Source: Ochotona curzoniae
Taxonomy: Eukaryota > Chordata > Mammalia > Lagomorpha > Ochotonidae
Assembly: GCF_017591425.1 (NCBI RefSeq)
Contig: NW_024465885.1
Location: forward strand, 44,201,001-44,265,000
DNA: 64,000 nt
Reading direction: 5' to 3'
The notes beneath the pieces are model-generated. The model was not told the DNA's origin. It was given only the letters and a program-made list of their open reading frames with translations, and searched no databases. Positions within the stretch are counted from its first letter, which is position 1; every line of letters starts with the position of its first letter. Positions 10,716 through 21,903 of this stretch are shown one piece after another. The position numbers and the translations under genes were made by a program.

Positions 10716-11276
10716 AAACCAAAAAGCATATTAATAAATGTGATTGAATTTAAACGTATGTTCCCAATGTTTGCAGGTTTTTAACAAAGTAAGTTTCAGG
10801 CGCTGCTCTTCTAACCCTTTTAAGGCAGAATTAGTGGCAGGTAGCTTGCCAGGAATAGCTTATTGCTTGGAGGAAATGGGGATGAACTGGGGGAGGCTGG
10901 ACAGCTGTGGCTCAGCTTTCAGTGTTGTGTAATGTGGGGTGGCCCTGAGGTCACGTTAGAGTGCTGTTGTGTAGGGCCTGGAGCTGAACCCAGAGATGTG
11001 GCAGAGTTTCAGATGCAACTGTAAATGAGTGTGGAAGTAACTAGGTCATAGCAGGTAACCATGATGCTATGCTTGGTGGGTAAAAGTAAATGTCCTTTCT
11101 CCTGTGGGAGGACAGTGCTTTGGCTCCTCTGCTGGTTCTGATGGGCCTGGGACATGCTTTCCCTTGCATTCTGTCTGTAAGTCCTCCTGGTGTTTGGTGG
11201 CAGGCATTTGCAATTCATTGTCAGTTCATGGAAATGGACAAAGTCAGTTTGGAGTTTCCTGCCTGCTTAACTAACT

Positions 11277-11278
<2 letters not shown>

Positions 11279-11323
<45 letters not shown>

Positions 11324-11324
11324 C
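11279..11324. repeat. (GT)n microsatellite
   Basis: About 18 GT units running into a short GC/CG alternation (GCGCGCGC), a typical Z-DNA-forming sequence and likely polymorphic. Confidence 0.95.
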
Positions 11325-11723
11325 ATGCATGAGTACAGGGTAATTAACCTTTTTAAAACACAAGACTTGCTGAGCAGATTATTGTTCAAATGTGGAAATT
11401 GTGTTATGGTATTAAAAATAATTGCATAAATATCATCCCTGTACATAATTTATAATAAATCTATGTATTGTGGATTCTCTGTTTTTTAAAAAAGCATTTC
11501 TGCTATGAAATTAATGGATTTCAGAAGCTACATTCTCTGTTTCTGAGCTGATTTGAAACTCAACTGTTGTATTTTGGATCACTGCTTGATTTTGGCAGCT
11601 GAGGCGATAAAAACTGTAGCTTGTAGAGAGAATTTGAAAAATTGACCAAAAAGCTAGTACTGTTTTTGGTGTGTAGCAAATCTCACTGTATAGTATAGTT
11701 CCTCCTCTCCCCTTCATATCCTA

Positions 11724-12043
11724 TTTTTTTTTCAAGATTTATTTATTTATTTTTATTGGAAAGGCAGATATACAGAAAGAAGAGACAGAAAGATCTCACA
11801 TCCACTGGTTCACACTCAAAAGGCTGTGATGGCCAGAGCTGAGCTGATCCACAGCCAGGTGCTTCTTCCGGGTCTCCCACATGGGTACAAGGTCCCAAGG
11901 CTTTGGGCCGTCCTCTACTGCTTTCCCAGGCCACAAGTAGGGAGCTGGATGGGAAGTGGAGCGGCTGGGGTACAAGCTGGTCCCCAGATGGGATCCCGGC
12001 ATTTGAAGGAGGAGTATTAGCCAAATGAGTCACTGTGTCTGGC
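11724..12043 (-). repeat. C-type SINE, near complete
   Basis: T-run, 'tttttattggaaaggcagat', full body, and an end at 'gtcactgtgtctggct'. Confidence 0.9.
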
Positions 12044-12625
12044 TACCTCTGTGATTTTCAATAAATAATTACTATCAAATAAAGTCAGTATTGTAGTTTA
12101 TTTTTCTTATAGGCAACACTGTTTCCTTGTGGACCCCTTCAGTGAAACCACAGTTGTTCTAATACACTTTAAATGACTGGGAAAAGTGAGGCAGAATAAT
12201 CCTGGTGAAGAGCTGCCTGTGGCCTGAAGGCAGTGTGGCCTTTGTGGTTCCCAGTACTTTCTCTGGGTCCCGGAGCAGTGCTTGGCGGCATACAGGACAC
12301 CCAGCGGACATTGCCCGGCATGCTGAAGGCGTGAGAGTTTGAGGACTTAGAGGTGGGAGCTGGGAGGCCGGAGTTAACAGGCGATCCAAAGGAGAAAGAG
12401 GCCAGCCTAGCCTTTATTTAAAGTCCCGGAGGGGTAGGAGGTTAAGCTAAGTTTTAAGGAGAAATACTTCATGGTTCTGAAAGATCCTCTGGATGTCATG
12501 GGCAGAGTGGATTGAAGAGAGGTAAGAGGGAAATGTTGAATTAATTCCATTTTCAGCTACCTTTGGAAACTAGCATTTCTGTGTATGCTTGTGCTTGTAA
12601 CTTCATGTTGGAATAGCATCAGGTT
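12044..12625. other. Unique intronic sequence
   Basis: No feature recognised. G-rich interval 12340-12440 lacks any repeat match. Confidence 0.4.
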
Positions 12626-12764
12626 TAATTCCTTGACAGGCAGAGTGACAGAGGGAGAGACAGAAAGAGACAGAGAGATGTGGTCCATCCAGTGATTCTC
12701 ATAATCAGGTTGAGCAATTCACCAAACTGGCCCAATCAGTAACCCTTCCGTGGGAATTTGAAAG
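12626..12764 (-). repeat. Fragment of old C-type SINE
   Basis: 'aggcagagtgacagagggag' and 'ccatccagtgattctca' match the antisense tail half of the SINE. The rest is cut off by insertion of the retroposon that follows. Confidence 0.5.
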
Positions 12765-12773
12765 TAGGACCCA

Positions 12774-14430
12774 AAGGTTGGCTGGGCTGGGCTAGGCTGT
12801 ATCCTTTACCAGTGTGAACTGGACTTGGGGGAGGGCTGGACCTGGCCAGATTACAGCACCCACTGGCAAATGCTGAGGTGAGGCTGGCCATTGCCAGACT
12901 GGGCTGCAGCACCCAACCAGCACATGTGAGACCCGGGGAGGTGGGTAAGGTGGTGAACCCAGTAGGAGGGGCTGCATGAAATTCTGCTGAACTAGTAAGC
13001 GAGAGATCTGGGATGGGGACAGACCAGGTCAGGCAGGGCTACAACACCAGTCGCCTTATATGAACTGGATCAGGGGAAAGCCAGGCTGTGTTGACTGTTC
13101 TACAGTGCATGCATAAGTGTGAGTAGGTGTGGGTTGGTTGGGATTTGCCACATCATGAGCTGGCTGATGCTGGCACAAGGGGCAAATTATGTCAAGGTAA
13201 ACTGCAGAACTACTTGGAGAGTGAATGATCCGGCAATGGGAGTGGGCCCATTAGGAAAACAGTGGGCACCTCTTTCTTGGGTTGCCACTCTGACTGATGG
13301 TCAGCATGAGAACCAGGACTGGAGCAAGCATGGCTGACAGAGAGTGGCACCCGCCAGCACATTTGTGGGCTGGATGGGGGGGTTGATTGGGTTGAACTAG
13401 GCTTCAATGCCCATTGATATGTATGAGAGCTGAGTGGGATGTGGGACAAACTGGACCAGTCTGCTGTACTTACTGGCAAGCACAGGAGCCAGTGTAGGGG
13501 GTGGGCCTGGTGGGTGTTACTGTGGGTTGCTGTGACTAGGCTGCCGCTCCTTCTGGTTTGTGTGAGGGCTGAGTGAATGATGGGCAGAATCAGGTTGGAC
13601 TGCAATACCCATTGGTTTGTGTAGAAGTCGGGGCTGGAGACAGAATTGACCCAGCAGTTGCAACCACCAACATGTGATTAGGGCAACGGACTGTGCCAGA
13701 CCCTGTACTGGCAAGCGCACACAAGAATCGGGTCTGGGATCTCCTCAGATGAAAGCTTCTTTGGGGATCCCCTCAACTGAATCACTGTACTCAGAACCCC
13801 AGCTGTGGAGAGAATTGCAGTTTCATGATCAGACCATGGAGTGCATGTGTCAGAGCTAGGCCTCTTCAGTGGCTTAGACGGAGCAGTGGACAGTATATCT
13901 AGGTGCACATGAAGGATATGGCAGTCTGTTGGAACCTGCAGAGGACACCTGGTACCAAAACAGAGGATGGAGGACATAACAAATCGATCATCTACTCCAG
14001 CCAAGTGTTGGCAATGAATATCTGGGTAAATGGACACTCTAAGGTGGACTATGTCAGCCAGTGGAGTCTGGAGAGATTTCATCATGCTAGGAGTGGGGAG
14101 ACTGGCAGTGATTCAGAACAGTTTAACTATCAATACCTCATGAGCAGGACCTTCAGAGCATGCCCCCTATTGGAGACCCTGGGGTGGGGTCGAGTGGCTG
14201 TCCTCCATCCCAGAGGATGGAGGTGCTTGGGAAGCTGGAAGCTGGGTGTGGCTTCTCCCTTATATCTCCTTTTCTCCTCCCCCTTCCTCCAGATACAGGA
14301 AGGAGAAAACAGAATGTGGAAATAATGGTCTCACCCACCTTCCTCTAGCCCTTGACCCTTTGTGCCCTAATCAACTGTAAACATCATCAAAAAATAAAAA
14401 TAGTTATCCTTAAAAAAAAAAAAAAGAAAT
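12774..14430 (+). mobile_element. GC-rich ORF-less retroposon, copy 1 (5' truncated, poly(A) tail)
   Basis: Sense-oriented copy of the element seen complete at 59570-62730. It starts in the internally repetitive body (units with 'cagcacccactgg' and 'agggctggacctgg'-type motifs), continues into a 3' domain (13730-14400) with a conserved end 'cccttgaccctttgtgccct', and finishes with an A-tract at 14411-14430. A perfect 9-bp duplication TAGGACCCA flanks it at 12765-12773 and 14431-14439, the signature of target-primed reverse transcription. Frames inside are short and carry no reverse transcriptase motif. Family not named. Confidence 0.8.
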
Positions 14431-14756
14431 TAGGACCCAGAGAGAAAGATTTTTTTTTGCCCATGCAGGTTCAAAGGTAAAGTACTGGGAGTTATGCCCG
14501 CTCTGTTTGAGGATGGTTTACGGGCGGAGAGAATAGCAAAGAAGCAGAGGGCGTGTGACTTGAGTTTCTGACAGCTGTGAATCTTTCTCTTCCAGTTGTG
14601 ACATTATGGGAAAAATCCATTGGGGGGGTTGAAACTGGGAGAGGGGAATCCCAGACTGTACAGAATTGTATGATAAATTTCAAAAAACAAAAATGACTAA
14701 AAACCTTTCCCTTCCAGTCCTTTCTGGAGTTAGCTGCATCCCAGTTCCTGAATTCT

Positions 14757-15037
14757 AGAGTGGCCCAGTCTTCCGCTTGCATCTGTTTCCTAGCTGCTCC
14801 ACTTCCCATCCTGCTCCCTGCTTGTGGCCTGGGAAAGCAGTTGAGGACTTCCCAAAGCCTTGGGACCCTGTGTTCCTGTTGGAGACCTGGAGGAGGTTCC
14901 TGGCTCCTGGCTGTGGATTGGTGCAGCTCAGGCTATTGTGGCCATTTGGGGAGTAAACCAACAGAAGGAAGATCTTTCTCTCTGTCCTCTTTGTAAATCT
15001 GCCTTTCCAATAAAAATAAGTAAATCTTTAAAGAAAA
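14757..15037 (+). repeat. C-type SINE, head shortened
   Basis: Body and tail complete ('cttgtggcctgggaaagcag', 'ccaataaaaataagtaaatc'); the tRNA-like head is reduced or missing. Confidence 0.85.
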
Positions 15038-15054
15038 TACCCGTTTCATAATAA

Positions 15055-15405
15055 CCAAGCATCTGCCTGCAGCACTGGAATTCCATATGATTGCTGGTTT
15101 GAGTTCAGGCTACTTTACTTCCCATCCGGCTCCCTGCTAATGCATCCGGGAAAACAGCAGAGGATGGCCAAAGGCCTTGGAGCCCTGCAGCTGTGTGGAG
15201 ACCCAGAAGAAGCTCCTGGCTCATGGCTGCCCATTGGCTCAGGAGCTAGGACATTCTTTGTGGTCTCCCACACAGGTAAAGGTGTCATTTGGGGTCATTT
15301 GAGTAAGGAAACAGAGGATGGAAGACCTCTCTTTGTGTTTTGCTTTCTTTCTGTCAAAATCTGCTTTTCAAATAAAAATAAAATAATTTTAAATGTTTTT
15401 AAAGA
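15055..15405 (+). repeat. C-type SINE, diverged
   Basis: Sense copy directly following the previous one, with an extra segment 'tcccacacaggtaaaggtgt' in the right half that looks like an insertion or partial duplication. A/T tail at 15370-15405. Confidence 0.8.
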
Positions 15406-16300
15406 AAGTGTTGAAGTTGGAGCTTTTTTGACTTAGGGCTGCTCAACGGGCACATGTTGCAGGGTCTGAAGCAGGTCAGGTGAAACTGGTCAGGGGAGCA
15501 GTACTCATCTGTGCCACGCTATTTTGTTTCTTCTGCGAGTCTGAAGAGGTTGTGATTTTGTCATTTTCTCCATATAAAATGAAACATCATGATAGAATGA
15601 AACATGGAGGGCAAATTTCATCGAATTCAGGTAATCCTGATTTGATTAGAAGGGCCATTTTGCTTTTCTTTCTTTTTTTTTTTAGAGGGGCCATTTTGGA
15701 AGTGCAAATACTGCTTTCGACTTACTCGAAACCAGTGTGTGTGTCTAGCTGAGAGAACACGGGAAGGAAGAGAGTTTGAACTTCCACGCATCCTAGAATT
15801 GCAGTAGTGCTCTTTGCTTCCTCTCATTTACAGATGCTGACCGCATGCATCACACGGTAGGAATGTTCCTAGTGTGTGCTTTAGTGTGCACCCATGTGTC
15901 CCGCCTGAGCTTGACGTCTGTTCAGTTGTGCAGTCATTGAAACTAGAGAGACTGAATCATCGGGTTGGGCTTACTTCTTAGATTAGCTTTCCATCTCATT
16001 GATGATGTCATATGCCAAGAACATTCAGCATGGTAGATTTTAGCATGGCTGGGAGAGGAAGCGAAAGTGACAAGAAAGGTGCAGACAAAGGAATGTTACT
16101 TCCATGCCACAGTTGTCGTCCTTATTCCCAACTGGATTCACCTGGAGTTTCTCATGTGTAGGTGAAAGACACAAAGCGTAAATGTATGGACACCAGGAAC
16201 TTGTCAAGCCCAAGGATTCTGTGCCTGAACCAATCACTGACTGCTCTGGCCAGAGGAATGCAGTGCACTAGATTGCTGGGGCCTTTGTTCCCAGCGCCTT
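15406..16300. other. Unique intronic sequence
   Basis: No exon or repeat recognised. A short T-run at 15670-15685 interrupts it. Confidence 0.4.
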
Positions 16301-16545
16301 TAACTTATTTTATTTATTTATTTTGCCTAGCAGAGTGATAGGTCTCCTGTTCCCTGGTTCACTCTCCAAATGCCTGCAACAGCCAGGGCGCCGAGCCAGG
16401 AGCTGCTTCTGCCATCAGGCAGCTGGAGTTGGGAATGGGGCTGGGATGAATCCAGGCATCCCGGATCCTAATTTACTCAGAATTTAGGCTGGAGCCTAAG
16501 GAGGGTCTTAACTGGCATGTCAGTTGCTTGTCTCCTCTGCCTTTT
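16301..16545 (-). repeat. Old C-type SINE
   Basis: 'acttattttatttatttatt', 'ggttcactctccaaatgcct' and 'gccaggagctgcttctgcca'-like body mark a diverged antisense copy. Confidence 0.65.
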
Positions 16546-16560
16546 GCACTGTTAGGAGGC

Positions 16561-16838
16561 ATTTAAAGATTTATTGTATTTTTATTTGAAAGGCGGAGTT
16601 ACACGCGCACGTGTGCTTCCATCAGTTGATTCACTACCCAAATAACCACAGAGCTGAGCCATGCTGAAGCCAGCAGCCACCTGTGTCTCCCATGTGGGTG
16701 CAGGGACCATCTCTGCTGCTTTCCCAGACAGTAAGCAGAGAATTGGGTGGGAAGTTGAGCGACTAGGGGTTGAACTGGTGCCCATATGGGATGATGACCC
16801 TGCAGAGGATTAGTGTACTGTGTCAGGACACCCACCCT
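16561..16838 (-). repeat. C-type SINE, diverged
   Basis: 'aaagatttattgtattttta', 'ccatgtgggtgcagggacca' and 'aagcagagaattgggtggga' in order. Missing part of the left half after the tail. The terminal CTGGGCCC has decayed. Confidence 0.75.
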
Positions 16839-18182
16839 GCTGCTGGTCTTTTAAAAGAAGTAGCCCCAGCGACCTCCTTTTTAAATTCAATTTTTAGTAA
16901 TAATCTAAAAACATCAGAACAGCCAAAAGTATACGTGTATTAGTCAAGCCAGTTTGGTTCTGTGTTTAAATGCTCAGTGTAGCAGAGAATTGCCAATAGT
17001 TTCTTGTTCATCTTACAGCAGCGGGTGTCTTACTGTTCTGTCGCTGTGTCCCTGGAATCCTAGTTGGCTCACTTGCCTTTAGAACTGTGGCCCTTCTTCG
17101 GGGTCACCCGGAGCTGCGGGGTAACTGTGAGAGCAGCAGGAAAGGAGGGGCAGGACAAGGACACACTTTGTTTCTTCACCCTCTCCTTGTCGGCTCCAGG
17201 AGGACAGCAACCTGACCCTTTCCAGAGGTCTATTGTTTTTGTTTTGGGAGAATGATGGAAGTAGGTGGTGAGAGCTCATGGTGTCTGGAAAAGTGCTGCC
17301 TTTATTTTGAAAATGACAGATCATTGCTTTCATGTACTTCATACCTGATTGTAATTTCTCGTCATCAACCCCATCCAGAAATTTTCCTAGACTTTTTCCC
17401 TTTTCTATCAGGTTGTCAGTTTCCTGCTAGTTTCATTTCCTTCCATGTCCAACTGCACCGGGACCTCTGAGTGGGTCATTCCAGCTGTTTCCTTGCCCTG
17501 TTGTCCTTCTGTCATTTCTGTGCTGCTGAGTCAGCTGAGGAACCTTGTATGGCCTCGCGGAGCGTTGCCTTTCCCCTTAGCCACATGTTCCTAGGCGGCT
17601 TTCTGTCCATTCCCTCCCTCTGCAATGACCCTGACCAAAGCTGGCCGTTAGCCTCAAGCCCCCCCCCCCACCTCGAGCTGAGTCTTTGGAGCATCTCAGG
17701 AGGTGAGTCTGCTTCCTGGCTGGGCCGGGCACTCACTTGCCCTGGGGCTTTGGTTCCTGCTGCCTGGGGCTTTGGTTCCTGCCGGCTGCTGTGTGTTAGA
17801 GCTCTGCATCCTTCGAGTCTTACTTCCTACAGCTTTGCTACACCTGTGTTGGTCTTTCCGTGTCCATGGAGACTGGTTCCAGGGCCCCCCTCAGATCACA
17901 AGGTCCCTCCTAAAAGGACCCAAACACAACCTACCATATCGATACCTATAGATACCTTATACCTAATAAAATGTAAATGCTTTGTAGACCATTGTTAACA
18001 CTGTTTTGTTTAGGAAATAGTCACATGAAAAATACCACCTATTTAGTACAGGCTGTGATCTGATCATGCTTGTTGGGCTTTTTGGTCTCGTGCTCCTTCC
18101 GTGCTGCCTGCCAGGCTTTCTCTTTGTTGACGCTGTACTTGCTCTGGTTGTTTTCAGCGCACACCTTTGTTCAATTTGTCTA
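16839..18182. other. Unique intronic sequence
   Basis: Contains a perfect tandem duplication of the unit CTGGGGCTTTGGTTCCTGC near 17740-17785 (two copies) and a Maf-type site TGCTGAGTCAGC at 17524-17535. A frame of 175 codons (17471-17998) covers this stretch but shows no domain and no exon context. Confidence 0.4.
17524..17535. promoter_or_regulatory. T-MARE-like site (Maf/NRF2/AP-1)
   Basis: TGCTGAGTCAGC is 12 of 13 bases of the palindromic T-MARE consensus with the AP-1 core TGAGTCA at its centre. Function inferred. Confidence 0.35.
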
Positions 18183-18344
18183 TTACTTTTTTTTTGAGTT
18201 TTATTTTATTTTTATTGGAAAGTCAGATATATACAGAGGGGAGACAGAGGGGAAGATCTTCCATCCACTGACTCACTCTAAGTGGCCACTATGGCTGGAG
18301 CTGCACCAGTCCGAAGCCAGGAGCCCGGATACTATTCTGAGTCT
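18183..18344 (-). repeat. C-type SINE, left part, split by LTR
   Basis: T-run, tail, and body up to 'ctgagtct' at 18337-18344. The rest of the same SINE resumes at 19098 after the LTR insertion: joining GAGTCT to CCCACGCAGG restores the SINE order. Confidence 0.9.
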
Positions 18345-19097
18345 TGCCGGAGTCCAGCTCCAGCTGAGTTCGGAATTCAAGGAGGGTGCATGCATGAGGC
18401 GTAAAGAGGAAAGAAATGGACCACTATGATTTTCATGATCATAATGGACAGTGCGGGAAAGCTGTTCTCTTTATTTATACAGAAACAGCCAAACTCTGGC
18501 TCAGACTTTTAATGTCATGGTGAAGTGGGTGTTTCCAAGGATAATTCTGCTGTTTGTTTCACCTTAAAGCAGGATGTTATCCATCCTGACCCTGTGGTCA
18601 TGAAGTTCTCAATAGATGGTGCATATCAATCAGTAACATATTCCTACTAAAATCCTCATTCTACAACTTAATCTTGAATCGGTTAAGGGAGGAAATGCAT
18701 CACAGAAGGAAGGACCTAAAGATCAAAGAAAGAGGGAAAGAATAGATTCCCACTACACCTGGGGACTTTCCACCCTTGATTAGCATATGGTCAATGGGGG
18801 CCAAGACAGTGATAATAAAAGGTTCTTTGGCTAAAATGGTATCAGCAACATCAACTTCCAAGCTCACAGTGGTAATAAGTATTAACATCGCAGAGGCAGA
18901 CAATGCCTAAATAGATTACAGATTTCTCAGCAGGATTATCGGTGTCCATGCAAAGGGAGATGGAGCTACATTCAGGTGTTGTAGAGACATCCACCCGGCC
19001 CTGCCATGCAGCCGGAAATACCTTGTGGCCCTGCCTGCAATGGAACAATACTCTACACACCTTCATGTCTTTCACACCCACATCACGGACACCAGCA
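18345..19097 (-). mobile_element. Solo LTR of an endogenous retrovirus (class II-like)
   Basis: A 753-bp segment begins TGCCGG and ends CCAGCA on the + strand (TG...CA termini) and is flanked by a perfect 6-bp duplication GAGTCT at 18339-18344 and 19098-19103. Six-base duplications are typical of class II (ERV-K/IAP-like) integrations. On the - strand a combined TATA box/polyadenylation signal TATAAATAAA lies at 18470-18479, about 125 bases from the LTR's downstream end, so the LTR points towards lower coordinates, antisense to ITSN1. There is no internal viral sequence: recombination between two LTRs has removed it. No retroviral gene is present. Confidence 0.85.
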
Positions 19098-19262
19098 GAG
19101 TCTCCCACGCAGGTGCAGGGTCCTAAGGCTTTGGGGCCATCTTCCATTGCTTTCCCAAGCTGTGAGCGGGGAGCTGGATGGGAAGCGGGGCCACCAGGAT
19201 ATGAACTGGCCCCCAGCGCATGCAAGGCGAGGACTTTAGCTGCTAGGCTATGACACTGGGTC
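19098..19262 (-). repeat. C-type SINE, right part, split by LTR
   Basis: Continues the SINE interrupted at 18344; ends 'ctatgacactgggtccc'. Together the two parts make one full antisense SINE that predates the LTR. Confidence 0.9.
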
Positions 19263-19393
19263 CCTCAACTTGGGTATTTCTGACCCTTGTAATGAGAGAA
19301 TGTGAATCTTCTTAGCACCAGCACCATCTCCAGCAAGGTACTGGAGTTCAACTGTATGGTCTAGGCCTGGATCATTTTTCTCGCTACTACTTT

Positions 19394-19626
19394 GCCCAGC
19401 ACAATGGCCTCGTGGCTAAATCCTTGCCGTGCACGCACCGGGATCCTTAATCGGCGCTGGCTGTGTTCCACCTACTCCACTTCCCATCCAGCTTTCTGCT
19501 TGTGGCCTGGGAAAGCAATAGCTCAAAGCCTTGGGACTCTGTACCCATATGGCAGACCTGGAAGAAGCGCCTGGCTCCTGCCTGTAAATTGGCTCAGCTC
19601 TGCCTGTTGCAACCAGATGAGCACCT
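19394..19626 (+). repeat. C-type SINE, tail missing
   Basis: Head with box A-like 'atggcctcgtggctaaatcc', full body up to 'cctgttgcaaccagatga', then cut where the next SINE's T-run begins. Confidence 0.85.
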
Positions 19627-19813
19627 TATTTTTTTTTTTTTTAAAGACTTATTTATTTTTATTGGAAAGGCAGATTTACAGAGGGAGGAGATAGAGATAA
19701 AAATCTTTCATCTGCTGATTCACTCCCCAAATGACCACAATGGCTGGAGCTGAGCTGATCTGAAGCCAGGAGCCAGGTGCTTCTTCCTGGTCTCCCACAC
19801 GGGTGTAGGGTCC
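19627..19813 (-). repeat. C-type SINE, half, inverted to its neighbours
   Basis: T-run at 19627-19642, 'ttattggaaaggcagattta', and the body to 'cccacacgggtgtagggtcc', then an abrupt switch to a sense copy. Confidence 0.85.
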
Positions 19814-20115
19814 GAGCACCAGTGGTAATCCCAGCTGCTCCACACTGAATCCACCTCTTAGCTAATGCTTCTAAGAAAGTGGACCAAGTGCTTGGGCCTC
19901 TGCACTCACTTGGGAGGCCCAGGACAAGCTTTGGGTTCTTGGCTTTGACCTGGTCCATCCCAGCTGTTGTGGTCATTTGTAGAGCGAACAAACAGATGGA
20001 AGACCTCTCTCTTCTCTTTCTCTTCCTATCCCTATCCTTCCTCTCTCTCTCTTCTTCCTTTGCCCCTCCTTCTCTCTCGGTCTTTCAAATAAATAAAAAT
20101 GAATCTTTAAAAAAA
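19814..20115 (+). repeat. C-type SINE, head missing, expanded pyrimidine run
   Basis: Starts inside the left body, continues through 'ctgcactcacttgggaggcc' to an expanded CTCTTT/CCTT pyrimidine tract at 20005-20078, then A/T tail. The polarity switch at 19813 makes an inverted pair with the previous half copy. Confidence 0.8.
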
Positions 20116-20215
20116 GCAAAAAAATATGAAATATGTTTACTAATTTATTTAAGATGTCATAATGAACCCATTTGTTGCACATTAACATAAATAATATTTG
20201 CAAATGGGAACTGCT

Positions 20216-20549
20216 TGGGCTTGTGCAACGGCTCAATTGGCTCATCCTCTGCCTGTAAGCCCTAGTATCCCTTAAGGGTGTTGGTTTCTGTCCCGGATGC
20301 TGCACTTCTAATTTAGCTTCCTGCTTATGAACTGGGAAAGCAATTAAAGATGGCCCAAAGCCTTGGGACCCTGCACTCATGGGGGAGATGTAGAAGAGGC
20401 TCGAGGCTACTGTCTCCTGGCTCCGGACCAGCTCAGTTCCAGCTGTTTCAGCCGTTTGGAAAGTGAACCAGTGGATCGGAGATATTTCTCTGTCTCTGCT
20501 ACTCTCTGTAAATCTCTTTCAAACAAATACAAATAAATCTTAAACAAAA
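20216..20549 (+). repeat. C-type SINE, near complete
   Basis: tRNA-like head 'gcaacggctcaattggctca', full body and A/T tail, somewhat diverged. Confidence 0.85.
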
Positions 20550-20717
20550 GGAATGTAGCTGGGTTTTCATCTTGTATATCCTCCTGCAGTGGCTTTGTTA
20601 TAAAATGTTGCTTTGGTATTACATAAATATATGGTTGGAGAAAGAAGGAAGATCTGAAGCCATTTTCAGAAAATCGTGTTTTGTGATTAGTTGTGATGCA
20701 GGCAGAGAGGAGGCAAT

Positions 20718-20935
20718 AAAGTAAGCACCTCTGGTTCACTCTCCAGTTAACCTAAAGAGGGACCAAAGCTGGAGGGAGCTAGAAGCCGGACCCAGGTCTC
20801 CTTAGTGCGTGGCAGGAACCCAATGACTGAGCCTTCACTCCTGGCTCCCCAAGGCAGCATTAGAAAGCTGGAGCTGGAAGTGAAACGGGCAGGAACCTCC
20901 GTGCCTAACCAGCATCCAAACCCCACCCCTCAAAA
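20718..20935 (-). repeat. Old C-type SINE, tail missing
   Basis: 'ctggttcactctccagttaa', 'ccaggtctccttagtgcgtg' and 'ctggagctggaagtg' in antisense order, strongly diverged. Confidence 0.6.
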
Positions 20936-21044
20936 GCTTTTAAAGCTGTAACACACTTCACGTGTGGTAGTTTACAGTGGACATTTAATGCATGATTGCA
21001 TTACAGGCAATATTACAGGTGCTTTTTTAAGATCAGATACTTTT

Positions 21045-21352
21045 TTTTTAAATAAAGATTTAATTTATTTGAAAGGTGGAGGGTGGAGAGAGAGAGCACT
21101 TTTATCTTCCTGTTGACTCCCCTAATGGCTGCAGTGGCTGGAGTGGCTGCTTGGAAGCCAGGAGCTTCTTCTGGGTCTCCAACGAGGGTTCAAGGACCCA
21201 GGCACTTGGGTCATCCTCCAGTGATTTTCCCAGGCCCATTAGCAGGGAGCTGAATTGGTAGTGGGTGCCTGGGATTGGAACTGGCGTGCATGTAGGAATG
21301 CCAGTGCGGCAGGCAGTTGGCTTTACCAGCAGTGCTACAGCGCTGCTCCTGT
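21045..21352 (-). repeat. C-type SINE, diverged
   Basis: T-run, 'aataaagatttaatttattt', body with 'cttcttctgggtctccaacg', and a degenerate head 'ttaccagcagtgctaca'. Confidence 0.8.
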
Positions 21353-21371
21353 GTTAGGCATTTTTGTTTTA

Positions 21372-21475
21372 ACGATTCATCTAACCCACATAACAACCCT
21401 GCAGAACAGGTGGCATATCATTTCCATTTTACAGGTGAGGCACAGAGAGCTTAAATCATTTATTTCTGACCCCAT
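21372..21475 (-). repeat. MIR SINE fragment
   Basis: 'cataacaaccctgcagaaca', 'tttccattttacaggtgagg' and 'cacagagagcttaaatcatt' match antisense MIR core. Confidence 0.8.
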
Positions 21476-21590
21476 AAATCAGGCCTTTTTAACTTCTCTT
21501 TCTTTCTTTTTTTTTTTTTTTTGCCAAGGGATGTTTATGTATTTATAACATCACTTGAGGGTCATACAAGATTATCAACTTAAAAAGTTA

Positions 21591-21903
21591 TGCTGTGATA
21601 GCTTAGTGGCTGAAGTCCTTGCCTTGCCTTGTACTTGCCTGGATGCCATACGGGCGCCAGTTCATGTCCTGGCAGCCCCGCTTGCTTCCCATGCAGCTCC
21701 CTGCTTGTGGCCTGTGAAAGCAGCAGAGGGTGGCCCAAAGCCTTGGTGACCCGGAAGAAGCTCCTTGCTCCTGGCTTTGGATCAGCTCAGCTCTAGCGTT
21801 TGCAGCCATTTAGGGAGTGAATCATTGGATACAAGATCTTACTCTGTCTCTTTTCTCTGTATATCTCTGACTTTCCAATAAAAATAAATGATTTTTTTTT
21901 TTG
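21591..21903 (+). repeat. C-type SINE, near complete with small deletion
   Basis: Box A-like 'tgatagcttagtggctgaag', box B-like 'gccagttcatgtcctgg', then the body; 'gaccctgcacccatgtggga' is missing between 'aagccttgg' and 'tgacccgg'. Confidence 0.85.

Noticed and set aside
12774..14430. Satellite or VNTR locus
   Set aside because: The internal repeats looked like a tandem array at first, but the flanking duplication, poly(A) tail and the collinear copies elsewhere show a dispersed retroposon.
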